NCBI GenBank assembly: GCA_016125505.1
Contig: WGLP01000002.1
Location: 806,001-870,000, forward strand
DNA: 64,000 nucleotides
Source of the DNA: Gammaproteobacteria bacterium
GTDB lineage: Bacteria; Pseudomonadota; Gammaproteobacteria; UBA6429; Thiohalophilaceae
Direction of reading: 5' to 3'
Shown here: piece by piece, positions 56,657 to 64,000 of the stretch
How positions within the stretch are numbered: position 1 is the first letter of the stretch
How the letters are laid out: each line of letters opens with the position of its first letter
Position numbers and translations under genes: made by a program
The notes under the pieces: model-generated
Told to the model about the DNA's origin: nothing
The model's input: the letters and a program-made list of their open reading frames with translations, nothing else
Database searches by the model: none

Positions 56657-57496
56657 GTGGACACGAATAAAATGAAATACATGGTGTATCTGGTGTCAGA
56701 CAGCACCGGGATTACCGCCGAGCGTCTGGCGCAAAGTCTGTTGACCCAATTTCATGACGTGAGTTTCGATATTCGTACGCTGCGTTACGTCGATACCGTC
56801 GAGAAGGTGACTGCAGCCTGCCGCCAGATCAATGAGAGCGGGCAGCAGGCCAAAAATAAACCGATTGTGATCAGTACGCTGGTCGACGGGCAATTGCGGG
56901 CACAAATGCAGCAGGCGGATGCGCATATCCTCGATGTGATGGGCGCCTTCCTGACCCCGCTGGAAGAGATCATCGGGCAACAGGCCACGCCATCCGTTGG
57001 TCTGACCCACGGTCAGGGTGCTCAGGATACATACAAGCAACGCATGGATGCGGTGACCTATGCCCTGTTGCATGATGATGGTGGTGTCCTCTCGCATTAT
57101 GACCGCGCCGACATCGTGCTGATTGGCGTGTCACGCTCGGGTAAAACACCCACCTCGGTGTATCTGGCCATGCAATATGGCCTGTACGTCGCCAATTACC
57201 CGCTGGTGGAGGATGACCTCAACAGCGGCGAACTGCCCGCCGTCCTGCAGCCGCATCACGACAAACTGTTCGCGCTGACCATCCTGCCCGAGCGCCTGCA
57301 CAATATCCGCGAGGAACGTCGGCCTGGCAGCACCTACGCATCGCTGGCGCAGTGCCAGCATGAAGTGCGTCAGGCCGAGGCCCTGTTCCGCCGCCAGCGT
57401 CTGCAAGTCTGTGATGTCAGCCGCCTCTCGGTGGAGGAGATCGCGACCCGCATCCTGCAACAGCTCGGGTTTCCCAGCCGCGCCCTGCACCCTTGA
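56657..57496 (+). CDS. ppsR: PEP synthase regulatory kinase/phosphorylase PpsR
   Basis: 279 residues from GTG 56657; an ATG at 56672 ([19 protein letters not shown]) gives a 274-residue alternative and may be the true start. The PSRP/DUF299 protein reversibly phosphorylates PpsA with ADP, switching it off and on. Motifs are the N-terminal [10 protein letters not shown], the P-loop [20 protein letters not shown] and the family C-terminal half with [16 protein letters not shown]. The gene's last bases overlap the htpG sigma-32 promoter. Divergent from its substrate gene ppsA. Confidence 0.95.
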   Translation: MDTNKMKYMVYLVSDSTGITAERLAQSLLTQFHDVSFDIRTLRYVDTVEKVTAACRQINESGQQAKNKPIVISTLVDGQLRAQMQQADAHILDVMGAFLTPLEEIIGQQATPSVGLTHGQGAQDTYKQRMDAVTYALLHDDGGVLSHYDRADIVLIGVSRSGKTPTSVYLAMQYGLYVANYPLVEDDLNSGELPAVLQPHHDKLFALTILPERLHNIREERRPGSTYASLAQCQHEVRQAEALFRRQRLQVCDVSRLSVEEIATRILQQLGFPSRALHP

Positions 57497-57518
57497 ATCG
57501 CGGGCGCCCCGGCCCTAT
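57492..57518 (+). promoter_or_regulatory. sigma-32 (heat-shock) promoter of htpG
   Basis: CTTGAA (57492-57497), 15-base spacer, CCCTAT (57513-57518): the same boxes as the clpB promoter at 1544. The -35 overlaps the ppsR stop codon. It lies about 45 bases before the htpG start. Confidence 0.8.
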
Positions 57519-57561
57519 CTTTCGTACGTCATTGATCGACCAGAATAAGAGAGGAGTGCCC

Positions 57562-59454
57562 ATGAGCGTCGACACCCATAAAGAGACCCGCAGTTTTCAG
57601 ACCGAGGTGAAGCAACTGCTGCACCTGATGATCCATTCGCTGTATTCCAACAAAGAGATTTTCCTGCGGGAGTTGATCTCCAACGGTTCGGATGCCTGTG
57701 ACAAGCTGCGTTTCGAGGCGCTGACCAATGCGGCGTACTACGAAGACGATTTCGAATTGAAGATCCGCATCGATTACGACAAGGACAAGCATACCCTCAG
57801 TATTACCGATAACGGTGTCGGCATGAGCCGTCAGGAAGTGATGGACAACATCGGTACCATCGCCAGCTCCGGCACCCGCAAATTTCTGGAAAAGCTCTCC
57901 GGCGATCAGGCCAAGGACGCGCGCATGATTGGCCAGTTCGGTGTCGGTTTTTATTCCGCGTTTATCGTGGCCGACAAGGTGACGGTGGAAACCCGGCGCG
58001 CCGGTCTGGCAGCGGAAGAGGGAGTGCGCTGGGAATCCGGCGGCGAAGGCGAATACACCATCGAGACCATCGCCCGCAAGGCGCGTGGCACTACCGTGAC
58101 CCTGCACCTGCGCGAGGACGAAGCCGAATACCTGGATAACTGGCGCCTGCGCAATATCATCAAGAAATACTCCGATCACATCTCTTTGCCCATCGAAATG
58201 CGCAAGCAGGACGACAAGGGCGAATTGACCGACGAGTATGAAACCATTAACAAGGCCTCGGCCCTGTGGGCGCGACCCAAATCCGAGATCAGCGACGAAG
58301 AGTACAAGGAGTTTTACAAGCACGTCGCCCACGACTTCGATGAACCGCTGAGCTGGCTGCACAATCATGTGGAAGGGACGCAATCCTATACCACGCTGTT
58401 CTACCTGCCCAAGCGTGCGCCGTTCGACCTCTTCGATCGCGACAGTCGCCACGGCATCAAGTTGTATGTGAAGCGCGTGTTCATCATGGATGACGCGGAA
58501 CAACTCATGCCCAACTATCTGCGGTTCGTGCGCGGGGTAGTGGACTCCGATGACCTGCCGCTCAACGTGTCACGCGAAATCCTGCAACGCAACAAGCAGA
58601 TCGATACCATCCGCGGCGCCTCGGTCAAACGCATCCTCGATGCGCTGGCCAAAATGGCCAAGGACGAACCCGACAACTACAAGAGTTTCTGGCAGGAGTT
58701 CGGCCGTGTGCTCAAGGAAGGTCCGGGCGAGGATTTTGCCAACAAGGAAAAGATCGCCAAACTGCTGCGCTTTGCGTCCACGCAGGCGAACAGCGATGGG
58801 CAAAGCGTTTCGCTGGATGATTACATCGGCCGCATGCAGGCGGAGCAGGACAAGATCTACTACATCACCGGTGAGTCCTATAACTCGGTGAAAAACAGTC
58901 CGCACCTGGAACTGTTCAAGAAGAAGGGCATTGAAGTCCTGTTGATGTCGGATCGTGTTGACGAGTGGATGATGTCCTTCCTCAATGAATATGACGGCAA
59001 GAGTTTCGTTTCCGTGGCCAAGGGCGAGATCGACCTGGGCAAGCTGGAAGACAAGGAAGAGCAGAAGAAGGCGGAAGCGGCGAGCAAGGACTACAAGGAC
59101 CTGCTCAAGCAAATGAAAGAGGTGCTCGGCGACAAGGTCAAGGAGGTGCGTGTCTCCCATCGCCTGACCGATTCTCCCTCCTGCCTGGTTGTAGAGACAC
59201 ACGACATGGCGGTCAGCATGCAAAAGCTGTTGAAACAGGCCGGTCATAGCGTGCCGGATACGCAACCGATCCTGGAGATCAATCCGGAGCATCTGTTGGT
59301 CAAGCGCCTGAAGGACGAGGCCCAGGGCGAACGCTTCGCCGACTGGACTTACATCCTGTTCGACCAGGCGATGCTGAGCGAAGGCGGGCAACTGGAAGAC
59401 CCGGTGACGTTTGTCAAACGGGTGAACGACCTGCTTGCCATTATGGCCAGGTAA
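57562..59454 (+). CDS. htpG: Molecular chaperone HtpG (Hsp90)
   Basis: 630 residues from ATG 57562, preceded by GAGGAG; the open frame upstream to 57493 lies in the promoter. The GHKL ATPase domain holds [33 protein letters not shown] (Asp/Gly nucleotide loop) and [17 protein letters not shown]. The middle domain includes the catalytic arginine block [15 protein letters not shown]-terminal dimerisation domain follows. There is no organelle or ER tail. E. coli HtpG is 624 residues. Heat-shock controlled by the sigma-32 promoter directly upstream. Confidence 0.97.
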   Translation: MSVDTHKETRSFQTEVKQLLHLMIHSLYSNKEIFLRELISNGSDACDKLRFEALTNAAYYEDDFELKIRIDYDKDKHTLSITDNGVGMSRQEVMDNIGTIASSGTRKFLEKLSGDQAKDARMIGQFGVGFYSAFIVADKVTVETRRAGLAAEEGVRWESGGEGEYTIETIARKARGTTVTLHLREDEAEYLDNWRLRNIIKKYSDHISLPIEMRKQDDKGELTDEYETINKASALWARPKSEISDEEYKEFYKHVAHDFDEPLSWLHNHVEGTQSYTTLFYLPKRAPFDLFDRDSRHGIKLYVKRVFIMDDAEQLMPNYLRFVRGVVDSDDLPLNVSREILQRNKQIDTIRGASVKRILDALAKMAKDEPDNYKSFWQEFGRVLKEGPGEDFANKEKIAKLLRFASTQANSDGQSVSLDDYIGRMQAEQDKIYYITGESYNSVKNSPHLELFKKKGIEVLLMSDRVDEWMMSFLNEYDGKSFVSVAKGEIDLGKLEDKEEQKKAEAASKDYKDLLKQMKEVLGDKVKEVRVSHRLTDSPSCLVVETHDMAVSMQKLLKQAGHSVPDTQPILEINPEHLLVKRLKDEAQGERFADWTYILFDQAMLSEGGQLEDPVTFVKRVNDLLAIMAR

Positions 59455-59461
59455 TACCGTC

Positions 59462-59488
59462 CGGGCGGCCGGCGCTGGCCGCCCGTTT
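59462..59488 (+). terminator. Rho-independent terminator after htpG
   Basis: The stem CGGGCGGCC (59462-59470) and GGCCGCCCG (59477-59485) flank GGCGCT and are followed by TTTCA. It starts 8 bases after the stop codon. Confidence 0.75.
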
Positions 59489-59539
59489 CATACCTATATA
59501 TAATGCGCCGTCCTCCCAACCGGTGTGTGGAGTATTGGT

Positions 59540-59893
59540 TTGAATCAATATATCGCCACAGTCGTTTTGTTGTTGTGCAGCAATGTGTTCATGACCTTTG
59601 CCTGGTATGCACACCTCAGAAATCTCGCGGATAAACCCTGGTTCATCGCGGCGATCATCAGCTGGGGCATTGCCATGTTCGAATACCTGTTCCAGGTACC
59701 GGCCAATCGTATCGGGCACAGTGTGATGAGCGTGGGCCAGCTCAAAATCCTGCAGGAAGCGGTGACCCTGACGGTGTTCGTGCCGTTTTCCCTGTTTTAT
59801 CTGCGCGAGAAACTGACGCTGGATTATTTATGGGCCGGCCTGTGTATTCTGGGCGCGGTCTTCTTCATGTTTCGCTCCAAATTGCATCTCTGA
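59540..59893 (+). CDS. DUF486/DMT-type small membrane protein
   Basis: 117 residues from a TTG at 59540 with GTGGAG 7 bases upstream; a GTG at 59525 would add five residues. Four hydrophobic helices (about 3-21, 28-46, 70-88, 95-112) and the family start LLLCSNVFMTFAWYAHLRNL fit DUF486, a small DMT-superfamily-like group of unknown transport substrate. The conserved FEYLFQVPANRIGH is present. Position between htpG and the DPA-like cluster gives no clear functional hint. Confidence 0.9.
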   Translation: MNQYIATVVLLLCSNVFMTFAWYAHLRNLADKPWFIAAIISWGIAMFEYLFQVPANRIGHSVMSVGQLKILQEAVTLTVFVPFSLFYLREKLTLDYLWAGLCILGAVFFMFRSKLHL

Positions 59894-59913
59894 GCCGATT
59901 TTGGCCAGTTCAT

Positions 59914-59941
59914 TGACTGATTTGCCTTATGGGATCAGTCA
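59914..59941. repeat. Inverted repeat before the HAD-UbiA gene
   Basis: TGACTGAT (59914-59921) and ATCAGTCA (59934-59941) are exact inverted copies with a 12-base spacer. It may be the terminator of the small membrane protein gene or an operator of the downstream cluster. Confidence 0.4.
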
Positions 59942-59991
59942 GATAGAATACCCGCCATGCTAACTATCCCGTGTCAGATTTCCCACCGTCC

Positions 59992-61431
59992 ATGACAGAT
60001 TCGCTTGCGCATATGCCTCTGGCGGTGGACATGGATGGCACCCTGGTATGTGGTGACACTTTGTGGGAGGCCTGCGTCAAACTGGTCGTGCACAAACCCT
60101 GGTTTGCGCTGCTGCTCCCGTTCTGGTTGTTCAGGGGTAAGGCCGGCTTCAAGGCGGCCATCAGCCGGCATGTGACGCTGAATCCTGCCGGGCTGGCCTA
60201 TCACGCCGGTGTAGTCAATTACCTGCAGCAACAAAAGCAACAGGGCCGCGGATTATGGCTGGTAACCGCGGCCAATCACAGCATTGCCGATGGTGTCGCA
60301 GCCCATCACCATGGTTTGTTTGACGGTGTGCTCGCCAGCGATGGTGAACACAATCTTTCAGGCAGGCACAAGGCCGCGACACTGGTCAGCCGCTTCGGTG
60401 AAAAGGGTTTCGTCTATGCCGGCAACGCCCCCGTTGACCTCAAGGTCTGGCAACATGCCGCGGGCGCGGTGGTGGTGAATGGGGCAGATGCATTGGTCGA
60501 CAAGGCGAAGACCCTAACCCAGCTGGAACACGTCATTCGCGAACCCGTTGCGCGAAGCGTGTTTGCCCGCATCCTGCGCGCCATTCGCATACATCAATGG
60601 ACCAAGAACCTGTTGTTATTTGTGCCGCTGGTGTTGTCGCACACCTGGGGACAGGTGGACTACGTGCTGACCATCCTGCTGGCCTTTATCGCCTTTTGTT
60701 GTTCCGCCTCGGCCATTTACATCATTAACGACTTTGTCGATCTGGAGGCCGATCGGCAGCATCCGCAAAAACGCCATCGCCCGTTTGCCGCCGGGATCTT
60801 GCCCTTGTACTGGGGGGTGATACTGGCGCCGCTACTGTTGGCGATTGCGTTTACGCTGGCGTTGCATATCGATCTGAAGTTCACCTTTACCTTGCTTGCT
60901 TATATCGTCCTGACCCTGGCGTACTCTTTTCTCCTTAAGCCGTATGCATTGCTGGATGTGCTGGCATTGACCAGTCTGTATACCCTGCGCATTATCGGTG
61001 GTGCCGTGGCCATACATCAGGTTCTGTCGTACTGGTTATTGGCATTCTCCATGTTTATTTTCCTGAGCCTGGCCCTCAGCAAACGCTATTCCGAATTGCA
61101 TAACCTCAAACAACTGGGTACCGGCAAACAACGGGCGCGCGGTTATCATGTCGAGGATCTCCCGATCATTATTATCTTCGGCATCAGTAGCGGTTATCTC
61201 GCGGTACTGGTGACGGTGTTGTATATCAACGACCTGCAAGCCAGCGCCTTGTACACGCATCCCCTATGGTTGTGGCCGGTGGCCATGGCGGTATTGTACT
61301 GGATCAGTCGGATCTGGCTATTGGCGCATCGCGGTGAATTGCATGAAGACCCGGTGTTGTTTGCGATCCACGATCGCGCCAGTTATGTCGTGACCCTGTT
61401 GGTTGCGATCAGTCTGTTGCTGGCGATTTGA
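59992..61431 (+). CDS. HAD-UbiA fusion prenyltransferase (DPPR synthase-like)
   Basis: About 479 residues from ATG 59992; a GTG at 59971 is an alternative. The N-terminal HAD phosphatase domain (about 5-190) has VDMDGTLVCGDTLWEA (motif I) and the acidic GFVYAGNAPVDLKVW region. The C-terminal UbiA membrane domain (about 200-479) has about nine helices with NDFVDLEADRQHPQKRHRP (the polyprenyl-diphosphate metal motif) and the second region LALSKRYSELHN. In mycobacteria a UbiA enzyme makes decaprenyl-phosphoryl-5-phosphoribose, and a phosphatase then removes the 5-phosphate; this fusion could do both. The next two genes resemble DprE1 and DprE2. Confidence 0.88.
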   Translation: MTDSLAHMPLAVDMDGTLVCGDTLWEACVKLVVHKPWFALLLPFWLFRGKAGFKAAISRHVTLNPAGLAYHAGVVNYLQQQKQQGRGLWLVTAANHSIADGVAAHHHGLFDGVLASDGEHNLSGRHKAATLVSRFGEKGFVYAGNAPVDLKVWQHAAGAVVVNGADALVDKAKTLTQLEHVIREPVARSVFARILRAIRIHQWTKNLLLFVPLVLSHTWGQVDYVLTILLAFIAFCCSASAIYIINDFVDLEADRQHPQKRHRPFAAGILPLYWGVILAPLLLAIAFTLALHIDLKFTFTLLAYIVLTLAYSFLLKPYALLDVLALTSLYTLRIIGGAVAIHQVLSYWLLAFSMFIFLSLALSKRYSELHNLKQLGTGKQRARGYHVEDLPIIIIFGISSGYLAVLVTVLYINDLQASALYTHPLWLWPVAMAVLYWISRIWLLAHRGELHEDPVLFAIHDRASYVVTLLVAISLLLAI

Positions 61432-61432
61432 T

Positions 61433-62752
61433 ATGACACGCGACTTATCCTGGGGCCGCTATCCTGAAGTTACGCAATCGTTATATACCTTGCGTTGGCA
61501 GGATGACACCTGGCCATCGCTGGCGCAGAGCAGCCTGCTCGCCCATGGGCAGGGGCGCAGTTATGGTGATGTCGCGCTGAACGATGCGGGCGTTCTGCTG
61601 ATGACTGGCGCGATGGATCGCTTCATCGCCTTCGATCGCGAGGCAGGGATCTTGCGTTGTGAGGCAGGCGTGACCCTGGCTGCGATCCTGAACCTGATTG
61701 TGCCGCATGGCTGGTTCCTGCCGGTAACACCGGGGACCAAGTTTGTCTCCGTGGGCGGCGCCGTCGCCAATGACGTGCACGGTAAAAATCATCACCAGGC
61801 CGGCACCTTCGGATGCTATGTCACACAACTGGGGCTGCGCCGCTCCGATGAATCCCTGTTGATCTGCAGCGCCGAGCAGAATGCGGAGTTGTTCGATGCC
61901 ACGATCGGCGGACTGGGGCTGACCGGTTTGATCGTGTGGGTGGAATTTCGTTTGAAAAAGATTAACGGCCCGTTCATCGAACAGGAAACCGAGCGTTTCG
62001 CAAACCTGGAACAGTTCTTTGCCCTGAGCGAAGCGGCCGCTGCCGAGTGGGAATACACGGTCGCCTGGGTCGATTGTCTCGCCAAGGGCGCGCAACTGGG
62101 ACGCGGTCTGTTCTTTCGCGGCAATCATGCCACGACCACAAAGACAACGAGCACGGCGGCAGATTACGGTCGAACACGTTTGAACATGCCCTTCACGTTC
62201 CCCGGTTTTGTGCTTAACCATAGCAGCATCAATTTGTTCAATCAGGTGTTCTATCATCGTCCGCGGCGAGTGCGCGCGCGCGTGCATTTTGATCCCTTCT
62301 TTTATCCCCTGGACAAGATCGCCAACTGGAACCGCATGTATGGCAAGCGGGGATTTTTTCAGTATCAATGCGTCATCCCTGGCGAACGTGCCCAGGCAGC
62401 CATGACGAATATGCTGCAAACCATTGCGCAAAGCGGACAGGGTTCATTCCTCAGCGTGCTGAAGGTCTTTGGCGATATCGCATCGCCCGGCATGCTGTCC
62501 TTTCCCCGTCCGGGCGTGACCCTGGCGCTGGATTTCGCCAATCGCGGTGACAAGACCCGCGCGCTGCTGGCGAGACTCGATGAGATCACGGCAAGCGAAG
62601 GCGGTGCCGTGTATCCGGCGAAGGATGCGTGCATGTCGGCGTCACATTTTCAACAGTATTATCCGCAGTGGCAGCAATTTGCGCAGTACATTGACCCGGC
62701 GTTTTCGTCCAGCTTCTGGCGGCGGGTGACACAACAGGGGAAAACGGCATGA
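61433..62752 (+). CDS. FAD-linked oxidase, DprE1-like
   Basis: 439 residues from ATG 61433, one base after the UbiA stop. DprE1 oxidises the 2'-OH of decaprenyl-phosphoryl-ribose. Family marks: N-terminal SWGRYPE, AHGQGRSYGDVALND, GTKFVSVGGAVANDVHGKNHH (the HGKNHH FAD loop with H116), GLGLTGLIVWVEF, and the C-terminal PGVTLALDFAN. At the position of M. tuberculosis C387, the cysteine attacked by benzothiazinones, this protein has A365. VAO-type FAD fold; no membrane segment. It overlaps the next gene by 4 bases. Confidence 0.9.
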   Translation: MTRDLSWGRYPEVTQSLYTLRWQDDTWPSLAQSSLLAHGQGRSYGDVALNDAGVLLMTGAMDRFIAFDREAGILRCEAGVTLAAILNLIVPHGWFLPVTPGTKFVSVGGAVANDVHGKNHHQAGTFGCYVTQLGLRRSDESLLICSAEQNAELFDATIGGLGLTGLIVWVEFRLKKINGPFIEQETERFANLEQFFALSEAAAAEWEYTVAWVDCLAKGAQLGRGLFFRGNHATTTKTTSTAADYGRTRLNMPFTFPGFVLNHSSINLFNQVFYHRPRRVRARVHFDPFFYPLDKIANWNRMYGKRGFFQYQCVIPGERAQAAMTNMLQTIAQSGQGSFLSVLKVFGDIASPGMLSFPRPGVTLALDFANRGDKTRALLARLDEITASEGGAVYPAKDACMSASHFQQYYPQWQQFAQYIDPAFSSSFWRRVTQQGKTA

Positions 62753-63486
62753 AGCGGGTATTGATTCTGGGGGCGAGTTCCGCCATTGCCGAACACACGG
62801 CGCGCGTGTTTGCCGCGCGCGGCGATCAACTGTTCCTGGTGGCGCGTAACGCGCAACGGCTCAAGACCATCAGCGACGATCTGCGTGTGCGTGGCGCACA
62901 GGATTGTGACTACCGCGTTGCCGAACTGGCCGATACTTCGACGCATGCGGAATTAATCCAGGAAGCGACCCGACAGTTAAACGGCCTGGATATCGTACTG
63001 GTGGCTTACGGTACGCTGGGCGATCAAAAAAGGTCTGAGCAAACCTATGAAAACACCTTGCAGGAGTTGCAGACCAATTGCCTGAGTGTGTTGTCATTAT
63101 TGACGTTGCTCGCCAATCAGTTCGAACAGCAGGGGCAGGGTTGTATCGCGGTGATCTCGTCGGTCGCCGGCGATCGCGGCCGTCAGAGCAATTATGTATA
63201 TGGCACCGCCAAGGGTGCGTTGTCGATCTTTCTGCAAGGTCTGCGCAACCGGCTGGGGAAGACGCCGGTGCAGGTGCTGACCATCAAACCCGGTTTTGTC
63301 GACAGCCCGATGACCAAGGAATTCAAAAAGGGCCTGTTATGGGTCAAGCCTGCGGTGATTGCACAGGGCATCGTCAAGGCGATCGATAAAAACAAAGACG
63401 TGGTCTACCTGCCGTTCTTCTGGCGTTACATCATGTTTATCATCAAACTCATTCCGGAAAAAATCTTCAAGAGACTGTCGTTGTAA
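62749..63486 (+). CDS. Short-chain dehydrogenase, DprE2-like
   Basis: 245 residues, overlapping the DprE1-like gene by 4 bases (ATGA). The NAD(P) motif is LILGASSAIAEHTARVF at the N-terminus. The catalytic Ser-Tyr-Lys set appears as AVISSVAGDRGRQSNYVYGTAKGAL. DprE2 reduces the keto intermediate to give decaprenyl-phosphoryl-arabinose. The C-terminal KPAVIAQGIVKAIDKNKDVVYLP is also DprE2-like. Translational coupling to the oxidase supports a two-step epimerase. Confidence 0.9.
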   Translation: MKRVLILGASSAIAEHTARVFAARGDQLFLVARNAQRLKTISDDLRVRGAQDCDYRVAELADTSTHAELIQEATRQLNGLDIVLVAYGTLGDQKRSEQTYENTLQELQTNCLSVLSLLTLLANQFEQQGQGCIAVISSVAGDRGRQSNYVYGTAKGALSIFLQGLRNRLGKTPVQVLTIKPGFVDSPMTKEFKKGLLWVKPAVIAQGIVKAIDKNKDVVYLPFFWRYIMFIIKLIPEKIFKRLSL

Positions 63487-64000
63487 TGGATAAGCATCAA
63501 AAAATCGTGATACCCGGCGCGGCCGGTCTGGTCGGACAGAACCTGATCGTGTTTCTTAAGCAGGCGGGTTATACAAATTTAATCGCCATCGACAAGCATC
63601 CGCACAATACGCGCATGCTGGCAAAGCTGCATCCGGATATCACCGTGTTCGAGGCCGACCTGGCGGATGCCGGTGCCTGGCAGGATCAGTTTGCCGAGGC
63701 GGCGGTGGTGATCATGCTGCAGGCGCAGATCGGTGCCCTGGACGAGACCCCCTTTATCCGCAATAACGTCACGTCCACCGAGCGCGTTATCGATGCCTGT
63801 AAACGGCACGCGGTACCCTACATTATTCACATCAGTTCCTCGGTGGTGGAATCCGTCGCCGATGACTTTTATACCAATAGCAAAAAGACCCAGGAAAAAC
63901 TGATTAATGAGTGCGGCATTCCCCATGTTATCCTGCGACCGACCCTGATGTTTGGCTGGTTTGATCGCAAACACCTGGGCTGGCTGTCGCGCTTCATGGC
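63486..64000 (+). CDS. NAD-dependent epimerase/dehydratase (partial)
   Basis: The frame runs from ATG 63486, one base inside the SDR stop, to the window edge without a stop: about 171 residues. It starts MDKHQKIVIPGAAGLVGQNL, a Rossmann nucleotide loop (GxxGxxG). The catalytic Ser-Tyr-Lys pattern is visible as IIHISSSVVESV and YTNSKKTQEK. Extended-SDR type, acting on a nucleotide sugar or lipid-linked sugar. The overlap with the SDR makes it the fourth gene of the DPA-like cluster. The C-terminus is outside this window. Confidence 0.88.
   Translation, partial: MDKHQKIVIPGAAGLVGQNLIVFLKQAGYTNLIAIDKHPHNTRMLAKLHPDITVFEADLADAGAWQDQFAEAAVVIMLQAQIGALDETPFIRNNVTSTERVIDACKRHAVPYIIHISSSVVESVADDFYTNSKKTQEKLINECGIPHVILRPTLMFGWFDRKHLGWLSRFM

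Noticed and set aside
59913..59949. TTGACT and TAGAAT boxes before the HAD-UbiA gene
   Set aside because: Spacing is about 25 bases; the alternative TTGCCT-N16-TAGAAT is too weak to call.
1..64000. tRNA, rRNA, CRISPR array, prophage or transposase genes
   Set aside because: No cloverleaf or rRNA blocks, no regularly spaced direct repeats, and no integrase or transposase reading frame were seen on either strand.

Overview
The window reads as chromosomal core DNA of a moderately GC-rich gammaproteobacterium. Gene content and order support this: dapA-bamC-(MBL hydrolase)-purC, parE-parC, ppsA/ppsR divergent, EF-P with its EpmA/EpmB modification enzymes, ClpB, HtpG, EttA and topoisomerase IV subunits of gammaproteobacterial length. 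A complete soxB (thiosulfate oxidation) indicates a sulfur-oxidising organism, plausibly of the Chromatiales/Ectothiorhodospira-Thiohalomonas type. A hydroxypyruvate-reductase-like enzyme and an alanine/serine-glyoxylate aminotransferase are compatible with autotrophic glyoxylate metabolism. Lineage and lifestyle are inferences. I see no rRNA, tRNA, CRISPR array, prophage or transposase gene. No gene-free gap exceeds 300 bases.

Layout. 1-4.3 kb: membrane-anchored glutamate-synthase-like flavoprotein, then clpB behind a sigma-32 promoter. 4.3-12.3 kb: SHOCT membrane protein, msrPQ (periplasmic methionine sulfoxide repair), soxB, hemH, a D-2-hydroxyacid dehydrogenase followed by a bacterial cereblon-like CULT protein, and a DUF2914 secreted protein. 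12.3-23.3 kb: ettA, a chemoreceptor, an RND adaptor-permease pair, a LysR regulator, a short unknown protein with an AI-2E-type permease, and a long imperfect palindrome. 23.3-30.6 kb: minus-strand phoH-like/bcp/gcvR/galT-like, then plus-strand dapA-bamC-MBL-purC. 30.6-42 kb: a second, paralogous chemoreceptor, parE, parC, a TPR-like lipoprotein overlapping an adenylate/guanylate cyclase, an M48 peptidase and a DUF1015 protein. 42-50 kb: a FimX-like degenerate GGDEF/EAL protein, a PilZ-like unknown, epmB, efp, a MITE-like element, epmA, and a small helical protein under a sigma-28-type promoter. 50-59.5 kb: Mut7-C protein, an HTH-less LexA/UmuD-like S24 protein, SCO and PCu(A)C copper chaperones, psd, AGXT-type aminotransferase, ppsA/ppsR, htpG. 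59.5-64 kb: a small DUF486 membrane protein and the start of a cluster resembling polyprenyl-phosphoryl-arabinose synthesis (HAD-UbiA fusion, DprE1-like oxidase, DprE2-like SDR, cut-off epimerase).

How the parts work together. Two heat-shock promoters (clpB, htpG) share the same core. Three sigma-28-like promoters sit before the two chemoreceptors and the 186-residue protein, tying that unknown to motility and chemotaxis. FimX-like and PilZ-like proteins suggest cyclic-di-GMP control of surface behaviour. The most interesting items are the CULT-domain gene, the DPA-like glycolipid cluster, the GalT-like nucleotidyltransferase that could be an adenylylsulfate:phosphate adenylyltransferase in a sulfur oxidiser, the chemotaxis-linked small protein, and two palindromic repeat elements.
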